Shown in pieces: positions 12,241-22,256 of a stretch of DNA of 64,000 bases. Position numbers and translations under genes: made by a program. The first letter of the stretch is position 1; each line of letters begins with the position of its first letter. The DNA comes from Apoderus coryli (taxonomy: Eukaryota; Arthropoda; Insecta; Coleoptera; Attelabidae). Location of the stretch: positions 25,001,715 through 25,065,714 of the forward strand of contig OU452200.1 of the NCBI GenBank assembly GCA_911728435.2, given 5' to 3'. Below the pieces are notes generated by a model, which had not been told where the DNA came from, searched no databases, and saw nothing but the letters and a program-made list of their open reading frames with translations.

Positions 12241-12815
12241 TTACAAACAAACAATACAAAAACATTGCTATGTGCTAAGAACAGAAAATACAGTTTCCAG
12301 AGCAATGCCTTCGGGTCTGAAAAAGAATGCGACTTCATACTCTCACACTATTAAAACTTAAGAAATTGAGTACTCACCATTTCATGAAAATTTTTATTTT
12401 ATTAAAAGTTCTGTATTTTCTTTTTGTAAATCATCTTACAACTGATATGATAATAATGGTGAATACTACCGATAGTATAATGTTGTGAGTAACACCCGCC
12501 ATCTAGTGTTCGAAGAACGAACTAGTTAATATCCAATAGCAGGGGACAGATTAAACTGAAATGATAATCAGCGACATCCATTGATCAGACACCGAAACAC
12601 GCTCACAAATACATACAGATAGCTATATATTCATCTTTTCTAATCAACACACCGCAGTACAGGTGTCGTTTTCTTAACATATGTTAATAATTAAGGTTAT
12701 ACAAACAAAACTACATCAAGTACAAAACAACACGACCTCACCTGGTCCCACAACCCAAATCACACAATAAAGCGCAATAACCGAATGCCCCAAAAAACCA
12801 CAATATGTAAGAGAA

Positions 12816-14708
12816 CTATTCAATAAAGGACAATGATTTAAAAAACCTAGATGAAGTAAATTCTGTTTGTTCATTCAAACATACGATAGATGGTATATTA
12901 TTAATGGTAGTAATTTCCATGATCTCCAGGGTATTGAGAAGAGTACCTTTGTTACAAACATGCAGCAGCTTAGTACCACTACGTGGGTCAAACGAATGGT
13001 TAAAGTTAATAATGTGGTCTGCGAATGCTGAACTGCTTTCAATACTGGTATAATTGCGCGACTGTGCTTTCGTAATAATTCTATGGTGTTCATCTATTCG
13101 AGTTTTAATAGCGCGGCCTGACTGACCAATGTATTGAGCAGTGCACGTTTGGGTGCCACATGACAGTGAATATACACCTGGTTTTTCGGTCCAAATGGAT
13201 TTATCTTTGCTATTATTAAGAAGAAGGTTGATCGTATTACCAGTACGGAAGCATATATTGATATCATAACAACTAAAGACCTTTTTGACAGCCAAACAAA
13301 ATGGACCTGTGTATGTAATTGGGTAAAAATTGGACTTACTGGTGTCGGGCGCAGGTTTAAGGTTTTTATGTATATGTTTGTTGATATATTTATAATACAT
13401 TCTATTTATTGTACTAGATGGGAAACCATTGGTTTTAGCAACATGAAAAATGATCGAAAGCTCCGCATTAAAATGCTCTTCAGATATTGGAATATTAAAC
13501 AACCTGTGAAAATGGGAATGAAATGCAGCAAATTTGTGTGAGTGGGGGTGATTTGATGTGAAAGGAATAGCTATGTCCGTACTAGTGTCCTTATGGTAAA
13601 TGGAGAAGGATAAACGGTCGGATAGTCTATAAATGCGTACATCCAAGAATGGTAAGGTTCTATTCGATTCAATCTCGACTGTGAACTGTATTCTGCTATG
13701 TAAGGAGTTCATATATGAAAGAGTATCATTAAGATCCTGATGGGACCCCTGAAATACAGCCAGAATATCGTCGACATATCTAAAATAAGTGATAAATCTT
13801 GCTTTATGTGTCCGATTTCGCATAATCTGTTTTTCCAGATGCACCATGAAAATTTCAGCAAGGAGGGACGAAGTAGACGCACCCATAGCTAATCCCTCAT
13901 TCTGCTTATAAATGGTATTATTAAACTGGAAGAAGTTCTGGGCTAAGGTAATCTCCAACAAACCAACAATGTCGCGAATAGACTCGCTATCAAGGGATGA
14001 TTGGTTTGTAAGAAGCTCTGAAGTAAGTTGCACGCTTTCAGCGACTGGCACACTCGTGAAAAGGTTCTTCACATCGAAGGAAACAAGGAACGAATCATCA
14101 GGACATTGAACTTCTTTCAATTTTTGGCATAACTCGATTGAATTATTCACGGAATAGGGTGGTTTAAAGCTAGTACATTTTTTGATTGTGTAGTTCAACC
14201 ATTTAGATAACTTTGACGCTGGTGAAGTGGAGTAACATACAATTGGTCGAGCGGGACAATTAACTTTATGTGTTTTAAGTTGGGCTCTAAGCATTGGTAT
14301 TTGAGGATTCATGTTGGTTAATTTAAATTTGTTGGTATTAAAAATTGATAGTGTATCTCTCGTTTTCGCTAGGGTTTTATTAAATGTGGTACAGTAAGTC
14401 TTAAGTGGATTAGTTGGCAATATGGAAAAGTCAGATGTGTCAAGGAAACTATTCACTTTCTCGACATATGTGTCCTTCGGACAAATCACAGTACAATTAC
14501 TCTTGTCACTTTTACTAAGAATTAGATTGTTTATTTCTAGTTTTCTTTTAATATCTTTAATCGTTTTGACTTCATCAGGTTTATTCGATGTATTATACGT
14601 GTTGTTTTTGTGAGTTTTATTCAATATTTTAGAAATGTTAGTATGAATAATTTCTTTTCCAGAAATATTAGATGTTTCGATAATGGCTTCACATTCGGCA
14701 GCAGTCAC
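12816..14708 (-). pseudogene. 5'-truncated PLE reverse transcriptase/GIY-YIG ORF
   Basis: The frame is open to its natural stop and matches residues 232-861 of the plus-strand PLE protein without difference. It keeps all RT motifs, including the FDVKNLF motif A and the YVDD catalytic box, and the C-terminal GIY-YIG endonuclease. The first 231 residues are missing. The apparent ATG at 14711 is created where the copy joins the next unit, so it is not a native start. Whether it is transcribed is unknown. Confidence 0.85.
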
Positions 14709-14755
14709 CATTAAATTAACTTACTCCACTCCAGGATGGACTACTTTTTTAAGAT
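14708..14755 (+). repeat. 48-bp direct repeat at PLE start (partner 17979-18026)
   Basis: The 48 bases starting ccattaaattaacttactcc and ending ttttttaagat recur exactly at 17979-18026, at the 3' end of the plus copy. This means the element ends with the beginning of a further unit, as expected if the template was a tandem PLE transcript (pseudo-LTR arrangement). The ORF's first ATG lies inside this repeat. Confidence 0.85.
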
Positions 14756-17321
14756 GAATGAAGCTAGTCAAGCTGTTTTAGTCCGTGAATACGAAAAGCT
14801 TTTACTGAAAAGAAGATACGTTGATCTCGATATTTATTTCAACTGCATGTGCAAGAAAGAAAATCTAACCCCTAACTATATAAAAGTCCGAACGAATAAC
14901 AGTTCCCCTTCAGCTATAAGAGCCATCAAAGTAGCAAAGTTAACATGGTTACGAGAAGAAATCAAATTGCTACACAAGAAGAAGCATATGGTGGATGTGA
15001 AATTGCATTATGTCGCATCACAACTAACACAAAGACTTCACCAACTGGAATGGGATGTTCTTCAACAACAGTTACATGAGGTGATAACCATTAGGAGTAA
15101 TATTAAGAGGAATAGATTAAATAATAAGTTAGATAGTTTAAGATCTAAAACACAACCGGTTTTTGATGGTGGTAATTTTCATGAATTATATTTGTCTAGT
15201 AATACTTTGAATGAGAGTAGTGTAACTTTCAGCGACGATAGTGTTGTGCCTTTTGACAATCACATTTTTAATCAACAGTTTCCACATAGTGTACAGCCAA
15301 ACCAAGTTCAGTTTCATGATAGACTTCTAAATCTTTCCAATATTATATTCACTGAACAAGAATCAGCTTTACTCAACAAAGGGTTAAAATATAACATACA
15401 TAAGAGTTTAACTAGCAAAGATTTGAAGGTGACTGCTGCCGAATGTGAAGCCATTATCGAAACATCTAATATTTCTGGAAAAGAAATTATTCATACTAAC
15501 ATTTCTAAAATATTGAATAAAACTCACAAAAACAACACGTATAATACATCGAATAAACCTGATGAAGTCAAAACGATTAAAGATATTAAAAGAAAACTAG
15601 AAATAAACAATCTAATTCTTAGTAAAAGTGACAAGAGTAATTGTACTGTGATTTGTCCGAAGGACACATATGTCGAGAAAGTGAATAGTTTCCTTGACAC
15701 ATCTGACTTTTCCATATTGCCAACTAATCCACTTAAGACTTACTGTACCACATTTAATAAAACCCTAGCGAAAACGAGAGATACACTATCAATTTTTAAT
15801 ACCAACAAATTTAAATTAACCAACATGAATCCTCAAATACCAATGCTTAGAGCCCAACTTAAAACACATAAAGTTAATTGTCCCGCTCGACCAATTGTAT
15901 GTTACTCCACTTCACCAGCGTCAAAGTTATCTAAATGGTTGAACTACACAATCAAAAAATGTACTAGCTTTAAACCACCCTATTCCGTGAATAATTCAAT
16001 CGAGTTATGCCAAAAATTGAAAGAAGTTCAATGTCCTGATGATTCGTTCCTTGTTTCCTTCGATGTGAAGAACCTTTTCACGAGTGTGCCAGTCGCTGAA
16101 AGCGTGCAACTTACTTCAGAGCTTCTTACAAACCAATCATCCCTTGATAGCGAGTCTATTCGCGACATTGTTGGTTTGTTGGAGATTACCTTAGCCCAGA
16201 ACTTCTTCCAGTTTAATAATACCATTTATAAGCAGAATGAGGGATTAGCTATGGGTGCGTCTACTTCGTCCCTCCTTGCTGAAATTTTCATGGTGCATCT
16301 GGAAAAACAGATTATGCGAAATCGGACACATAAAGCAAGATTTATCACTTATTTTAGATATGTCGACGATATTCTGGCTGTATTTCAGGGGTCCCATCAG
16401 GATCTTAATGATACTCTTTCATATATGAACTCCTTACATAGCAGAATACAGTTCACAGTCGAGATTGAATCGAATAGAACCTTACCATTCTTGGATGTAC
16501 GCATTTATAGACTATCCGACCGTTTATCCTTCTCCATTTACCATAAGGACACTAGTACGGACATAGCTATTCCTTTCACATCAAATCACCCCCACTCACA
16601 CAAATTTGCTGCATTTCATTCCCATTTTCACAGGTTGTTTAATATTCCAATATCTGAAGAGCATTTTAATGCGGAGCTTTCGATCATTTTTCATGTTGCT
16701 AAAACCAATGGTTTCCCATCTAGTACAATAAATAGAATGTATTATAAATATATCAACAAACATATACATAAAAACCTTAAACCTGCGCCCGACACCAGTA
16801 AGTCCAATTTTTACCCAATTACATACACAGGTCCATTTTGTTTGGCTGTCAAAAAGGTCTTTAGTTGTTATGATATCAATATATGCTTCCGTACTGGTAA
16901 TACGATCAACCTTCTTCTTAATAATAGCAAAGATAAATCCATTTGGACCGAAAAACCAGGTGTATATTCACTGTCATGTGGCACCCAAACGTGCACTGCT
17001 CAATACATTGGTCAGTCAGGCCGCGCTATTAAAACTCGAATAGATGAACACCATAGAATTATTACGAAAGCACAGTCGCGCAATTATACCAGTATTGAAA
17101 GCAGTTCAGCATTCGCAGACCACATTATTAACTTTAACCATTCGTTTGACCCACGTAGTGGTACTAAGCTGCTGCATGTTTGTAACAAAGGTACTCTTCT
17201 CAATACCCTGGAGATCATGGAAATTACTACCATTAATAATATACCATCTATCGTATGTTTGAATGAACAAACAGAATTTACTTCATCTAGGTTTTTTAAA
17301 TCATTGTCCTTTATTGAATAG
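14736..17321 (+). CDS. Intact Penelope-like reverse transcriptase with GIY-YIG endonuclease
   Basis: This 861-residue protein would copy the PLE RNA and nick target DNA. After an N-terminal region of about 230 residues rich in Lys and Leu come the PLE-type RT motifs: ARPIVCYSTSPASKLSKWLN near 384, FDVKNLFTSVP near 442 (motif A Asp), NEGLAMGASTSSLLAE near 501 and YVDD at 542-545. The C-terminal GIY-YIG domain shows GVYSLSC at 742 and YIGQSGR at 757, followed by RIDEH. Such a domain is diagnostic of canonical EN+ Penelope elements. No stop or frameshift is present. The start could be ATG 14736 or the in-frame ATG 14754; the former lies in the 48-bp repeat. A long ORF and matching second copy suggest recent activity. 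Confidence 0.93.
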   Translation: MDYFFKMNEASQAVLVREYEKLLLKRRYVDLDIYFNCMCKKENLTPNYIKVRTNNSSPSAIRAIKVAKLTWLREEIKLLHKKKHMVDVKLHYVASQLTQRLHQLEWDVLQQQLHEVITIRSNIKRNRLNNKLDSLRSKTQPVFDGGNFHELYLSSNTLNESSVTFSDDSVVPFDNHIFNQQFPHSVQPNQVQFHDRLLNLSNIIFTEQESALLNKGLKYNIHKSLTSKDLKVTAAECEAIIETSNISGKEIIHTNISKILNKTHKNNTYNTSNKPDEVKTIKDIKRKLEINNLILSKSDKSNCTVICPKDTYVEKVNSFLDTSDFSILPTNPLKTYCTTFNKTLAKTRDTLSIFNTNKFKLTNMNPQIPMLRAQLKTHKVNCPARPIVCYSTSPASKLSKWLNYTIKKCTSFKPPYSVNNSIELCQKLKEVQCPDDSFLVSFDVKNLFTSVPVAESVQLTSELLTNQSSLDSESIRDIVGLLEITLAQNFFQFNNTIYKQNEGLAMGASTSSLLAEIFMVHLEKQIMRNRTHKARFITYFRYVDDILAVFQGSHQDLNDTLSYMNSLHSRIQFTVEIESNRTLPFLDVRIYRLSDRLSFSIYHKDTSTDIAIPFTSNHPHSHKFAAFHSHFHRLFNIPISEEHFNAELSIIFHVAKTNGFPSSTINRMYYKYINKHIHKNLKPAPDTSKSNFYPITYTGPFCLAVKKVFSCYDINICFRTGNTINLLLNNSKDKSIWTEKPGVYSLSCGTQTCTAQYIGQSGRAIKTRIDEHHRIITKAQSRNYTSIESSSAFADHIINFNHSFDPRSGTKLLHVCNKGTLLNTLEIMEITTINNIPSIVCLNEQTEFTSSRFFKSLSFIE

Positions 17322-17896
17322 TTCTCTTACATATTGTGGTTTTTTGGGGCATTCGGTTATTGCGCTTTATTGTGTGATTTGGGTTGTGGGACCAGGTGAG
17401 GTCGTGTTGTTTTGTACTTGATGTAGTTTTGTTTGTATAACCTTAATTATTAACATATGTTAAGAAAACGACACCTGTACTGCGGTGTGTTGATTAGAAA
17501 AGATGAATATATAGCTATCTGTATGTATTTGTGAGCGTGTTTCGGTGTCTGATCAATGGATGTCGCTGATTATCATTTCAGTTTAATCTGTCCCCTGCTA
17601 TTGGATATTAACTAGTTCGTTCTTCGAACACTAGATGGCGGGTGTTACTCACAACATTATACTATCGGTAGTATTCACCATTATTATCATATCAGTTGTA
17701 AGATGATTTACAAAAAGAAAATACAGAACTTTTAATAAAATAAAAATTTTCATGAAATGGTGAGTACTCAATTTCTTAAGTTTTAATAGTGTGAGAGTAT
17801 GAAGTCGCATTCTTTTTCAGACCCGAAGGCATTGCTCTGGAAACTGTATTTTCTGTTCTTAGCACATAGCAATGCTTTTGTATTGTTTGTTTGTAA

Positions 17897-17939
17897 TGCC
17901 ACTGATGATGGAGCTTGGAGCTCCGAAACATGTTTGGTA
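17897..17939 (+). ncRNA. Hammerhead ribozyme in the PLE 3' region
   Basis: Conserved core elements are all present in order: CTGATGA (17902-17908), one extra T, a perfect 6-bp stem II (GGAGCT, loop TGG, AGCTCC), then GAAAC (17925-17929). Stem III is minimal (AC, loop AT, GT), and the predicted cleavage site follows T17934. Stem I is formed by TGCCA (17897-17901) with TGGTA (17935-17939), with one G-U pair. Hammerheads with very short stem III are established in PLEs and related retrozymes, where self-cleavage processes the tandem RNA. Activity here is inferred from structure only. Confidence 0.8.
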
Positions 17940-18154
17940 ATAATAGAATTTCATTTTCGTGGAGGTTGACTTTTATTCCCATTAAATTAACTTACTCCAC
18001 TCCAGGATGGACTACTTTTTTAAGATAAAGATTAATGTAATTAATTAATGTGTAGATTAATCTTTGATGTAGGTAATTGGTCATGTTAATAGATAAATAC
18101 ATTTTCGTCAATATTTTACACATTAGGTCGTTATGTACATAGTTTAAATTTTAC

Positions 18155-18365
18155 CGTATAAACCGATGCTCGCTGATCAATTACAAAAAAACCACCATCC
18201 GTGGTCCAAATAAGATCGGAAAAGGGAGCCAAGTTCTCAATATTCATTTTAATCTCATGTTGAGCGAATAGCGTTGTTGTACAAACAGTAAAAACATCCC
18301 ATATTATTAGTTTATTGGAACCAACTCCCATTTGGGCTAAATACATTGGTCTGCCAAAGCTACAC
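18155..18365 (-). CDS. CFAP43: CFAP43-like gene, internal WD-repeat exon (third in window)
   Basis: The 211-bp exon runs from an AG acceptor (the first G completes an Arg codon split with the previous exon) to a GTAAAA donor in phase 0. It reads RPMYLAQMGVGSNKLIIWDV and later LIWTTDGGFFVIDQRASVYT. The IIWDV segment is a classic WD blade end. The order relative to the other exons matches CFAP43 (known sequence recalled, not searched). It begins only about 115 bp from the right end of the PLE palindrome. Confidence 0.62.
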
Positions 18366-18706
18366 CTATAATGAAAAAAACATACTTGCCATTTTATTCC
18401 ATAATATAAGAACTAATTGTATGCATTTTTGTTGGCAATCACTTATCTCCAAAAAATGTACACTATTCAAGTATTTAGGTATTTATTTTTTGAGTACCAA
18501 CAACATAATGACAATACTTTATTAAGCATTAATTCGTACAATAAATAAATGGGACGTCCCTTGCATGATTGTCGCTTTCAAGACTCAATTTTTAACGCTA
18601 AGAAAAGAAAGATCTTTCAACATACCTCCAAAGATAAGAGAAAGAGTTGAACGGGGCCGTATTCTCGAAATCGTGAAATGAGCAAATAGAAGTTAATCAG
18701 TCTCTC

Positions 18707-19243
18707 ATGACGGAGGTCTCAGGTCTAAGAAATAGAATTTGTGCCTTGGAAATCGAAGTTCGCTCTACATCCAATGTTACCGCAAGTAATGAGGATGAAT
18801 TTTTCCAAGAATACCATGAGAGAGAAAAACGTAAAACAAATCTAATTCTCTTTGGAAAACCTGAGGCTGTAGATAGCGATGTCGATAAGACGGAGACCAT
18901 GGATATCCTGCAGAAGTGTTGTCCCAATATAGATGTTTCAAAAGTGGATAGCGTTGTACGGCTCGGCCGTTTAAATCCGGAAGCTGAACGTTCTTGTCCC
19001 GTCAAAATTAGATTGAAGGATGTGCAAACTGTTTCGCTGCTGCTGAGACATGCACAGAGACTGAAATCTGATGAACGCTTTAAACATTTCGCTTTAAGCT
19101 CAGACAAAACACCCAAGCAACAGGCAATCTATAAAGCTGTCAAAGAACAGCTTTTTGAACGAAAAAGATCAGGAGAAACGAACATCAAGATCAAGTCACA
19201 GGGTGTGCCCAAAATAGTCCCAGTTACGCAACATTTAAACTAA
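18707..19243 (+). CDS. LINE ORF1, RNA-binding protein (possibly 5'-truncated)
   Basis: The 178-residue frame contains the usual LINE ORF1 core: a basic RKTNLILFGKPE start, a D-rich linker, VDSVVRLGR near residue 84, then CPVKIRLKDVQT and a chain of Leu-rich helices. Proteins like this bind the element RNA and form particles with the ORF2 protein. No zinc knuckle is visible, and the expected longer N-terminal part is missing, so either the element is slightly 5'-truncated or the frame starts upstream in degraded sequence. The stop lies 47 bp before the ORF2 ATG. Confidence 0.7.
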   Translation: MTEVSGLRNRICALEIEVRSTSNVTASNEDEFFQEYHEREKRKTNLILFGKPEAVDSDVDKTETMDILQKCCPNIDVSKVDSVVRLGRLNPEAERSCPVKIRLKDVQTVSLLLRHAQRLKSDERFKHFALSSDKTPKQQAIYKAVKEQLFERKRSGETNIKIKSQGVPKIVPVTQHLN

Positions 19244-19290
19244 GCACGTCCAACGCGGATATATCAACTATAAGTGATCAAACAATCTAT

Positions 19291-20262
19291 ATGACTCAAA
19301 ACTTGCAGTGTGTTTATCAGAATGTTAGGGGTCTTAATACTAAAACTGACATATTTTTTTCATCCGTCAGTGATCTGCATTTCGATATCGTGGCACTCAC
19401 AGAAGCTTGGCTTCATTCCGACGTTGGTGATGGTGAGATTTTTCCAAGTAATTACCAGGTGTTCCGAAAAGACCGAAACTTTGTCACTACTGGTTTAACC
19501 ACTGGTGGGGGTGTTTTATTGGCAATTCGTAACGAAATAAAGACTAAACTGATAAACACAAATATGTTAGCTACTGAGTTTCCATATATTGACTTTTTAG
19601 CATGTAAGTGTTTTATATCTCATATATCTTTTTGTATTTTAGTTGTTTATATACCTCCAAAAGTGCATTTCGATGTCTTGGAACTGTTTCTTGAGTCGCT
19701 TGTTCAATTTGAAGTATTTCATAATGAAAAAATTGTATTTTTAGGGGATTTTAACGTAGGTTTGTTTTCGAGAAATGATATGAGCGATCGAGGAACGTTG
19801 ATTTTAAGAAATTTTATCGATTTTTTTGAAATGTCTCAGTACAATGCTATTTGCAATATTGATGATCGCCTTCTTGACCTAGTTATTTCTAATGTTTTAT
19901 GTCATGTTATTCGTAATAATTGTCCTATAGTTGAAGAGGATTATTTTCATCCATGTTTGATTGTTAGCGTTTCATTGCTCTCAGGTAAGCGACAAAAACG
20001 TTTTACTAGTAATGCAAATAATCCATCATATAACTTTAAAAAAGCAAATTTTCTTGCTTTGTATATCGCGGTGTTGGATGCGGACTGGTCGGAGTTACGA
20101 CATATTCCTAATGTTGATACATGTGTTTCTAGGTTCTATAGCATCTTGAATGCGATTAATGAGTGTAATGTTCCTAAGTGTATGGTATTCAGGCGTAGTT
20201 TTCCTTCCTGGTACACATCGAATATAATTGCAAATATCAAAAAAAAAAGAAAAAATATTTAA
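19291..20262 (+). CDS. LINE ORF2, AP-type endonuclease part
   Basis: This is the N-terminal endonuclease that nicks target DNA to prime reverse transcription. It starts MTQNLQCVYQNVRGLNTK, followed by VALTEAWLH (catalytic Glu) and later FLGDFNVG (the GDFN box, near residue 150) and LLDLVISN. Reading ends prematurely at an A-rich tract: the ten-A run at 20239-20248 shifts the frame, after which the same protein continues in another frame (SEILYQQFATLRSKL) and shifts again at the five-A run 20338-20342 into the RT frame. Both breaks are single-base changes in A runs. Confidence 0.82.
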   Translation: MTQNLQCVYQNVRGLNTKTDIFFSSVSDLHFDIVALTEAWLHSDVGDGEIFPSNYQVFRKDRNFVTTGLTTGGGVLLAIRNEIKTKLINTNMLATEFPYIDFLACKCFISHISFCILVVYIPPKVHFDVLELFLESLVQFEVFHNEKIVFLGDFNVGLFSRNDMSDRGTLILRNFIDFFEMSQYNAICNIDDRLLDLVISNVLCHVIRNNCPIVEEDYFHPCLIVSVSLLSGKRQKRFTSNANNPSYNFKKANFLALYIAVLDADWSELRHIPNVDTCVSRFYSILNAINECNVPKCMVFRRSFPSWYTSNIIANIKKKRKNI

Positions 20263-20340
20263 TAAGTTCAAGAAGACTCATAGTGAGATTTTGTACCAAC
20301 AATTTGCAACTCTTAGATCTAAATTAAAATTAGATATAAA

Positions 20341-22110
20341 AATGCGTATACGTCATATATTAGTAATATGGAAAACAGTATAAAACATAATCCCAAAGAG
20401 TTTTGGAGGTTTTTTCACTGTAAACATAAGTCTACACGATTGCCGGGTGTTATGACTTTTGGGGACGATGAATATAGTGATCCGCAGGGCGTTGTCGATG
20501 CATTCGGAACCTTTTTCCAGGGTGTATTTATTAACTCCTCGAACGCGGATTCTGGTCATGATTGTCCTTATGTTGATTCGTTTTCGATTGAATCAGTTAC
20601 TGAGGATGAAATATTAAAAGCATGCAGAAGGATAACATCAGGTCCGGATGGTCTTCCATCTTTCTTTGTAAAAGACTGTATGCCGGTTCTGGTTGGGCCG
20701 CTGTGCTTGATATTTAACTTGGCCCTTGAAAATAAGGTATTTCTGCAGGAGTGGAAGAGGTCTAAGGTTGTTCCTATTCTGAAGTCGGGTGACAGATCTG
20801 TGATTGATAACTATCGCCCGATTTCCATTCTGTCGAATTTTGCAAAAATTTTTGAGTCTGTACTATATGATCGTATTTATAGTTTTGTTAGAAATCAGAC
20901 TTCCACTGTACAACATGGTTTCTTTTCCCATAGATCTACTATGTCTAATCTAGCGGTTCTTTCTGAAAATGTTTCTGAGGTTTTAGATCGTGGAGGACAA
21001 ATTGATGTAATATATACAGATTTCAATAAGGCATTTGACAGAATGGATCACGGCATTTTGATGCGAAAATTTGACCAGTTTGGTTTTGTTTTAAACCTAA
21101 AATTGTTTCTTCAGTCATACTTGAAAAATAGACCTCAGTATGTTTCTCACAATGGCTACCAGTCACATACATATACAGCTTCTTCAGGAGTGCCTCAGGG
21201 ATCGAACCTTGGACCCCTCTTTTTTATGTTATTTATCAATGACCTGGAGAATGGAATGAATTGTGATCGGCTGATGTTTGCGGATGATCTTAAATTGTAC
21301 AGTTCTATTGATAGTATCGTTGACTGTGCTAACCTACTGAACAATTTGGAGCTGGTGCATCAATGGTGCGTACTAAATAAACTTTCACTTAATATGTCGA
21401 AGTGCAAATATATCAGTTTTACGCGCAAGAGGGTGATCATTGATTACGTTTATTCCATTGATCAGGTGCAAATCTCACGATGTGAATCTGTCACTGATTT
21501 AGGAATTATATTTGATTCGAAATTTACGTTTGCTGAGCATATCAATTATAAGACACTAGAGGCAGGTAGGACATACGGTTTTCTGGTTAGGAATTGCAGG
21601 GGATTTAGAAACACAGATACCCTTAAAACGCTGTACTTTAGCTACGTGCGCTCTAAACTGGAATATGGGTCACTGATATGGTATCCATATTATGTGACTC
21701 ATCAAAATACGGTCGAAAAAGTGCAACGTAGATTTTTGAAGTACTTAATGTATAAAGCGGATGGTCATTATCCTCCAAGGGGTACTGACTACCAATTAAT
21801 GACGGATCGATTTGAGATACCAAGTCTTGAACTTAGAAGGAAAATAAATTCTTTGCGATTTCTTTACAATTTAGTTCACTCCAATATAGATTGTTCCCAC
21901 TTGCTTTCAAGAATTAATTTCAACGTTCCAAGACAGCATATAAGGTCCAGTACAACATTTTATTGGGGTTATGCTAGGACGAATCTTATGTTGAGATCTC
22001 CTATTTCTATTTGTACCAGAAACTACAATCTTATGTGTAAATATTGTGATATTTTTTCGTGTAGTGTTAAAGAAATTATGGATTGTGACATGTCTCATGT
22101 TACTGATTAG
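20341..22110 (+). CDS. LINE ORF2, reverse transcriptase part
   Basis: From the second frame break the frame is open for about 590 codons; the first ATG is at 20368 but the native protein continues from the endonuclease. Motifs in order: GPDGLPSFF, YRPISILSNFAKIFE, IYTDFNKAFDRMDH (motif A), SGVPQGSNLGPLFFMLF (motif B), LMFADDLKLY (catalytic FADD), then the C-terminal region with YGSLIWYP and a stop before the 3' UTR. No zinc-finger tail is visible. Apart from the two upstream A-run breaks the ORF is intact. Confidence 0.87.
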   Translation, partial: NAYTSYISNMENSIKHNPKEFWRFFHCKHKSTRLPGVMTFGDDEYSDPQGVVDAFGTFFQGVFINSSNADSGHDCPYVDSFSIESVTEDEILKACRRITSGPDGLPSFFVKDCMPVLVGPLCLIFNLALENKVFLQEWKRSKVVPILKSGDRSVIDNYRPISILSNFAKIFESVLYDRIYSFVRNQTSTVQHGFFSHRSTMSNLAVLSENVSEVLDRGGQIDVIYTDFNKAFDRMDHGILMRKFDQFGFVLNLKLFLQSYLKNRPQYVSHNGYQSHTYTASSGVPQGSNLGPLFFMLFINDLENGMNCDRLMFADDLKLYSSIDSIVDCANLLNNLELVHQWCVLNKLSLNMSKCKYISFTRKRVIIDYVYSIDQVQISRCESVTDLGIIFDSKFTFAEHINYKTLEAGRTYGFLVRNCRGFRNTDTLKTLYFSYVRSKLEYGSLIWYPYYVTHQNTVEKVQRRFLKYLMYKADGHYPPRGTDYQLMTDRFEIPSLELRRKINSLRFLYNLVHSNIDCSHLLSRINFNVPRQHIRSSTTFYWGYARTNLMLRSPISICTRNYNLMCKYCDIFSCSVKEIMDCDMSHVTD

Positions 22111-22256
22111 TATTACCATTAAGAGCTAGTTTTCTTTTTATTTTAATTTAAGTTTATTTTTTTGTGGTTTCACCGTTTTGGAATTATTATTATTTTGTCC
22201 TGTAATTGGCTTCGCTGTTGGACAATAAATGCTATTATTATTATAATTATTATTCT

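Larger units (their letters stand above)
12136..18038. mobile_element. Penelope-like element inserted as a large palindrome, with 12-bp target duplication
   Basis: A full plus-strand PLE copy (about 14710-17983) is joined head to head with a 5'-truncated minus-strand copy (12154-14709). The arms 12154-14709 and 15428-17983 are both 2556 bp. Paired landmarks (ORF stops, ribozymes) keep a constant coordinate sum, and the two encoded proteins agree over their 630 shared residues, so the arms are essentially identical and lack indels. A spacer of 718 bp separates them. The whole is flanked by aaagattaatgt at 12136-12147 and 18027-18038, which I read as a 12-bp target duplication showing a single insertion event. 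PLEs are EN+ retroelements known for odd partial tandem or inverted arrangements and for retained introns. Confidence 0.88.
18660..22256 (+). mobile_element. Near-complete two-ORF LINE with (ATT)n tail
   Basis: It has ORF1 (18707-19243), an apurinic-type endonuclease (19291 on) and RT (to 22110), then a short 3' UTR with aataaatgc and a tail of ATT repeats at about 22230-22256. This ending also closes three other LINE copies in the window (near 33520, 40600 and 29160). The RT style (GVPQGSNLGPLFF, FADDLKLY) fits the CR1/Jockey group of non-LTR elements; the exact clade is not decided. It sits in the CFAP43-like intron, antisense to the gene. Confidence 0.85.

Noticed and set aside
15524..16225. 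Minus-strand open frames of 63-65 codons across the PLE ORF (mirrored at 13912-14613 on the plus strand)
   Set aside because: They are antisense shadows of the PLE reverse transcriptase and occur identically in both arms.
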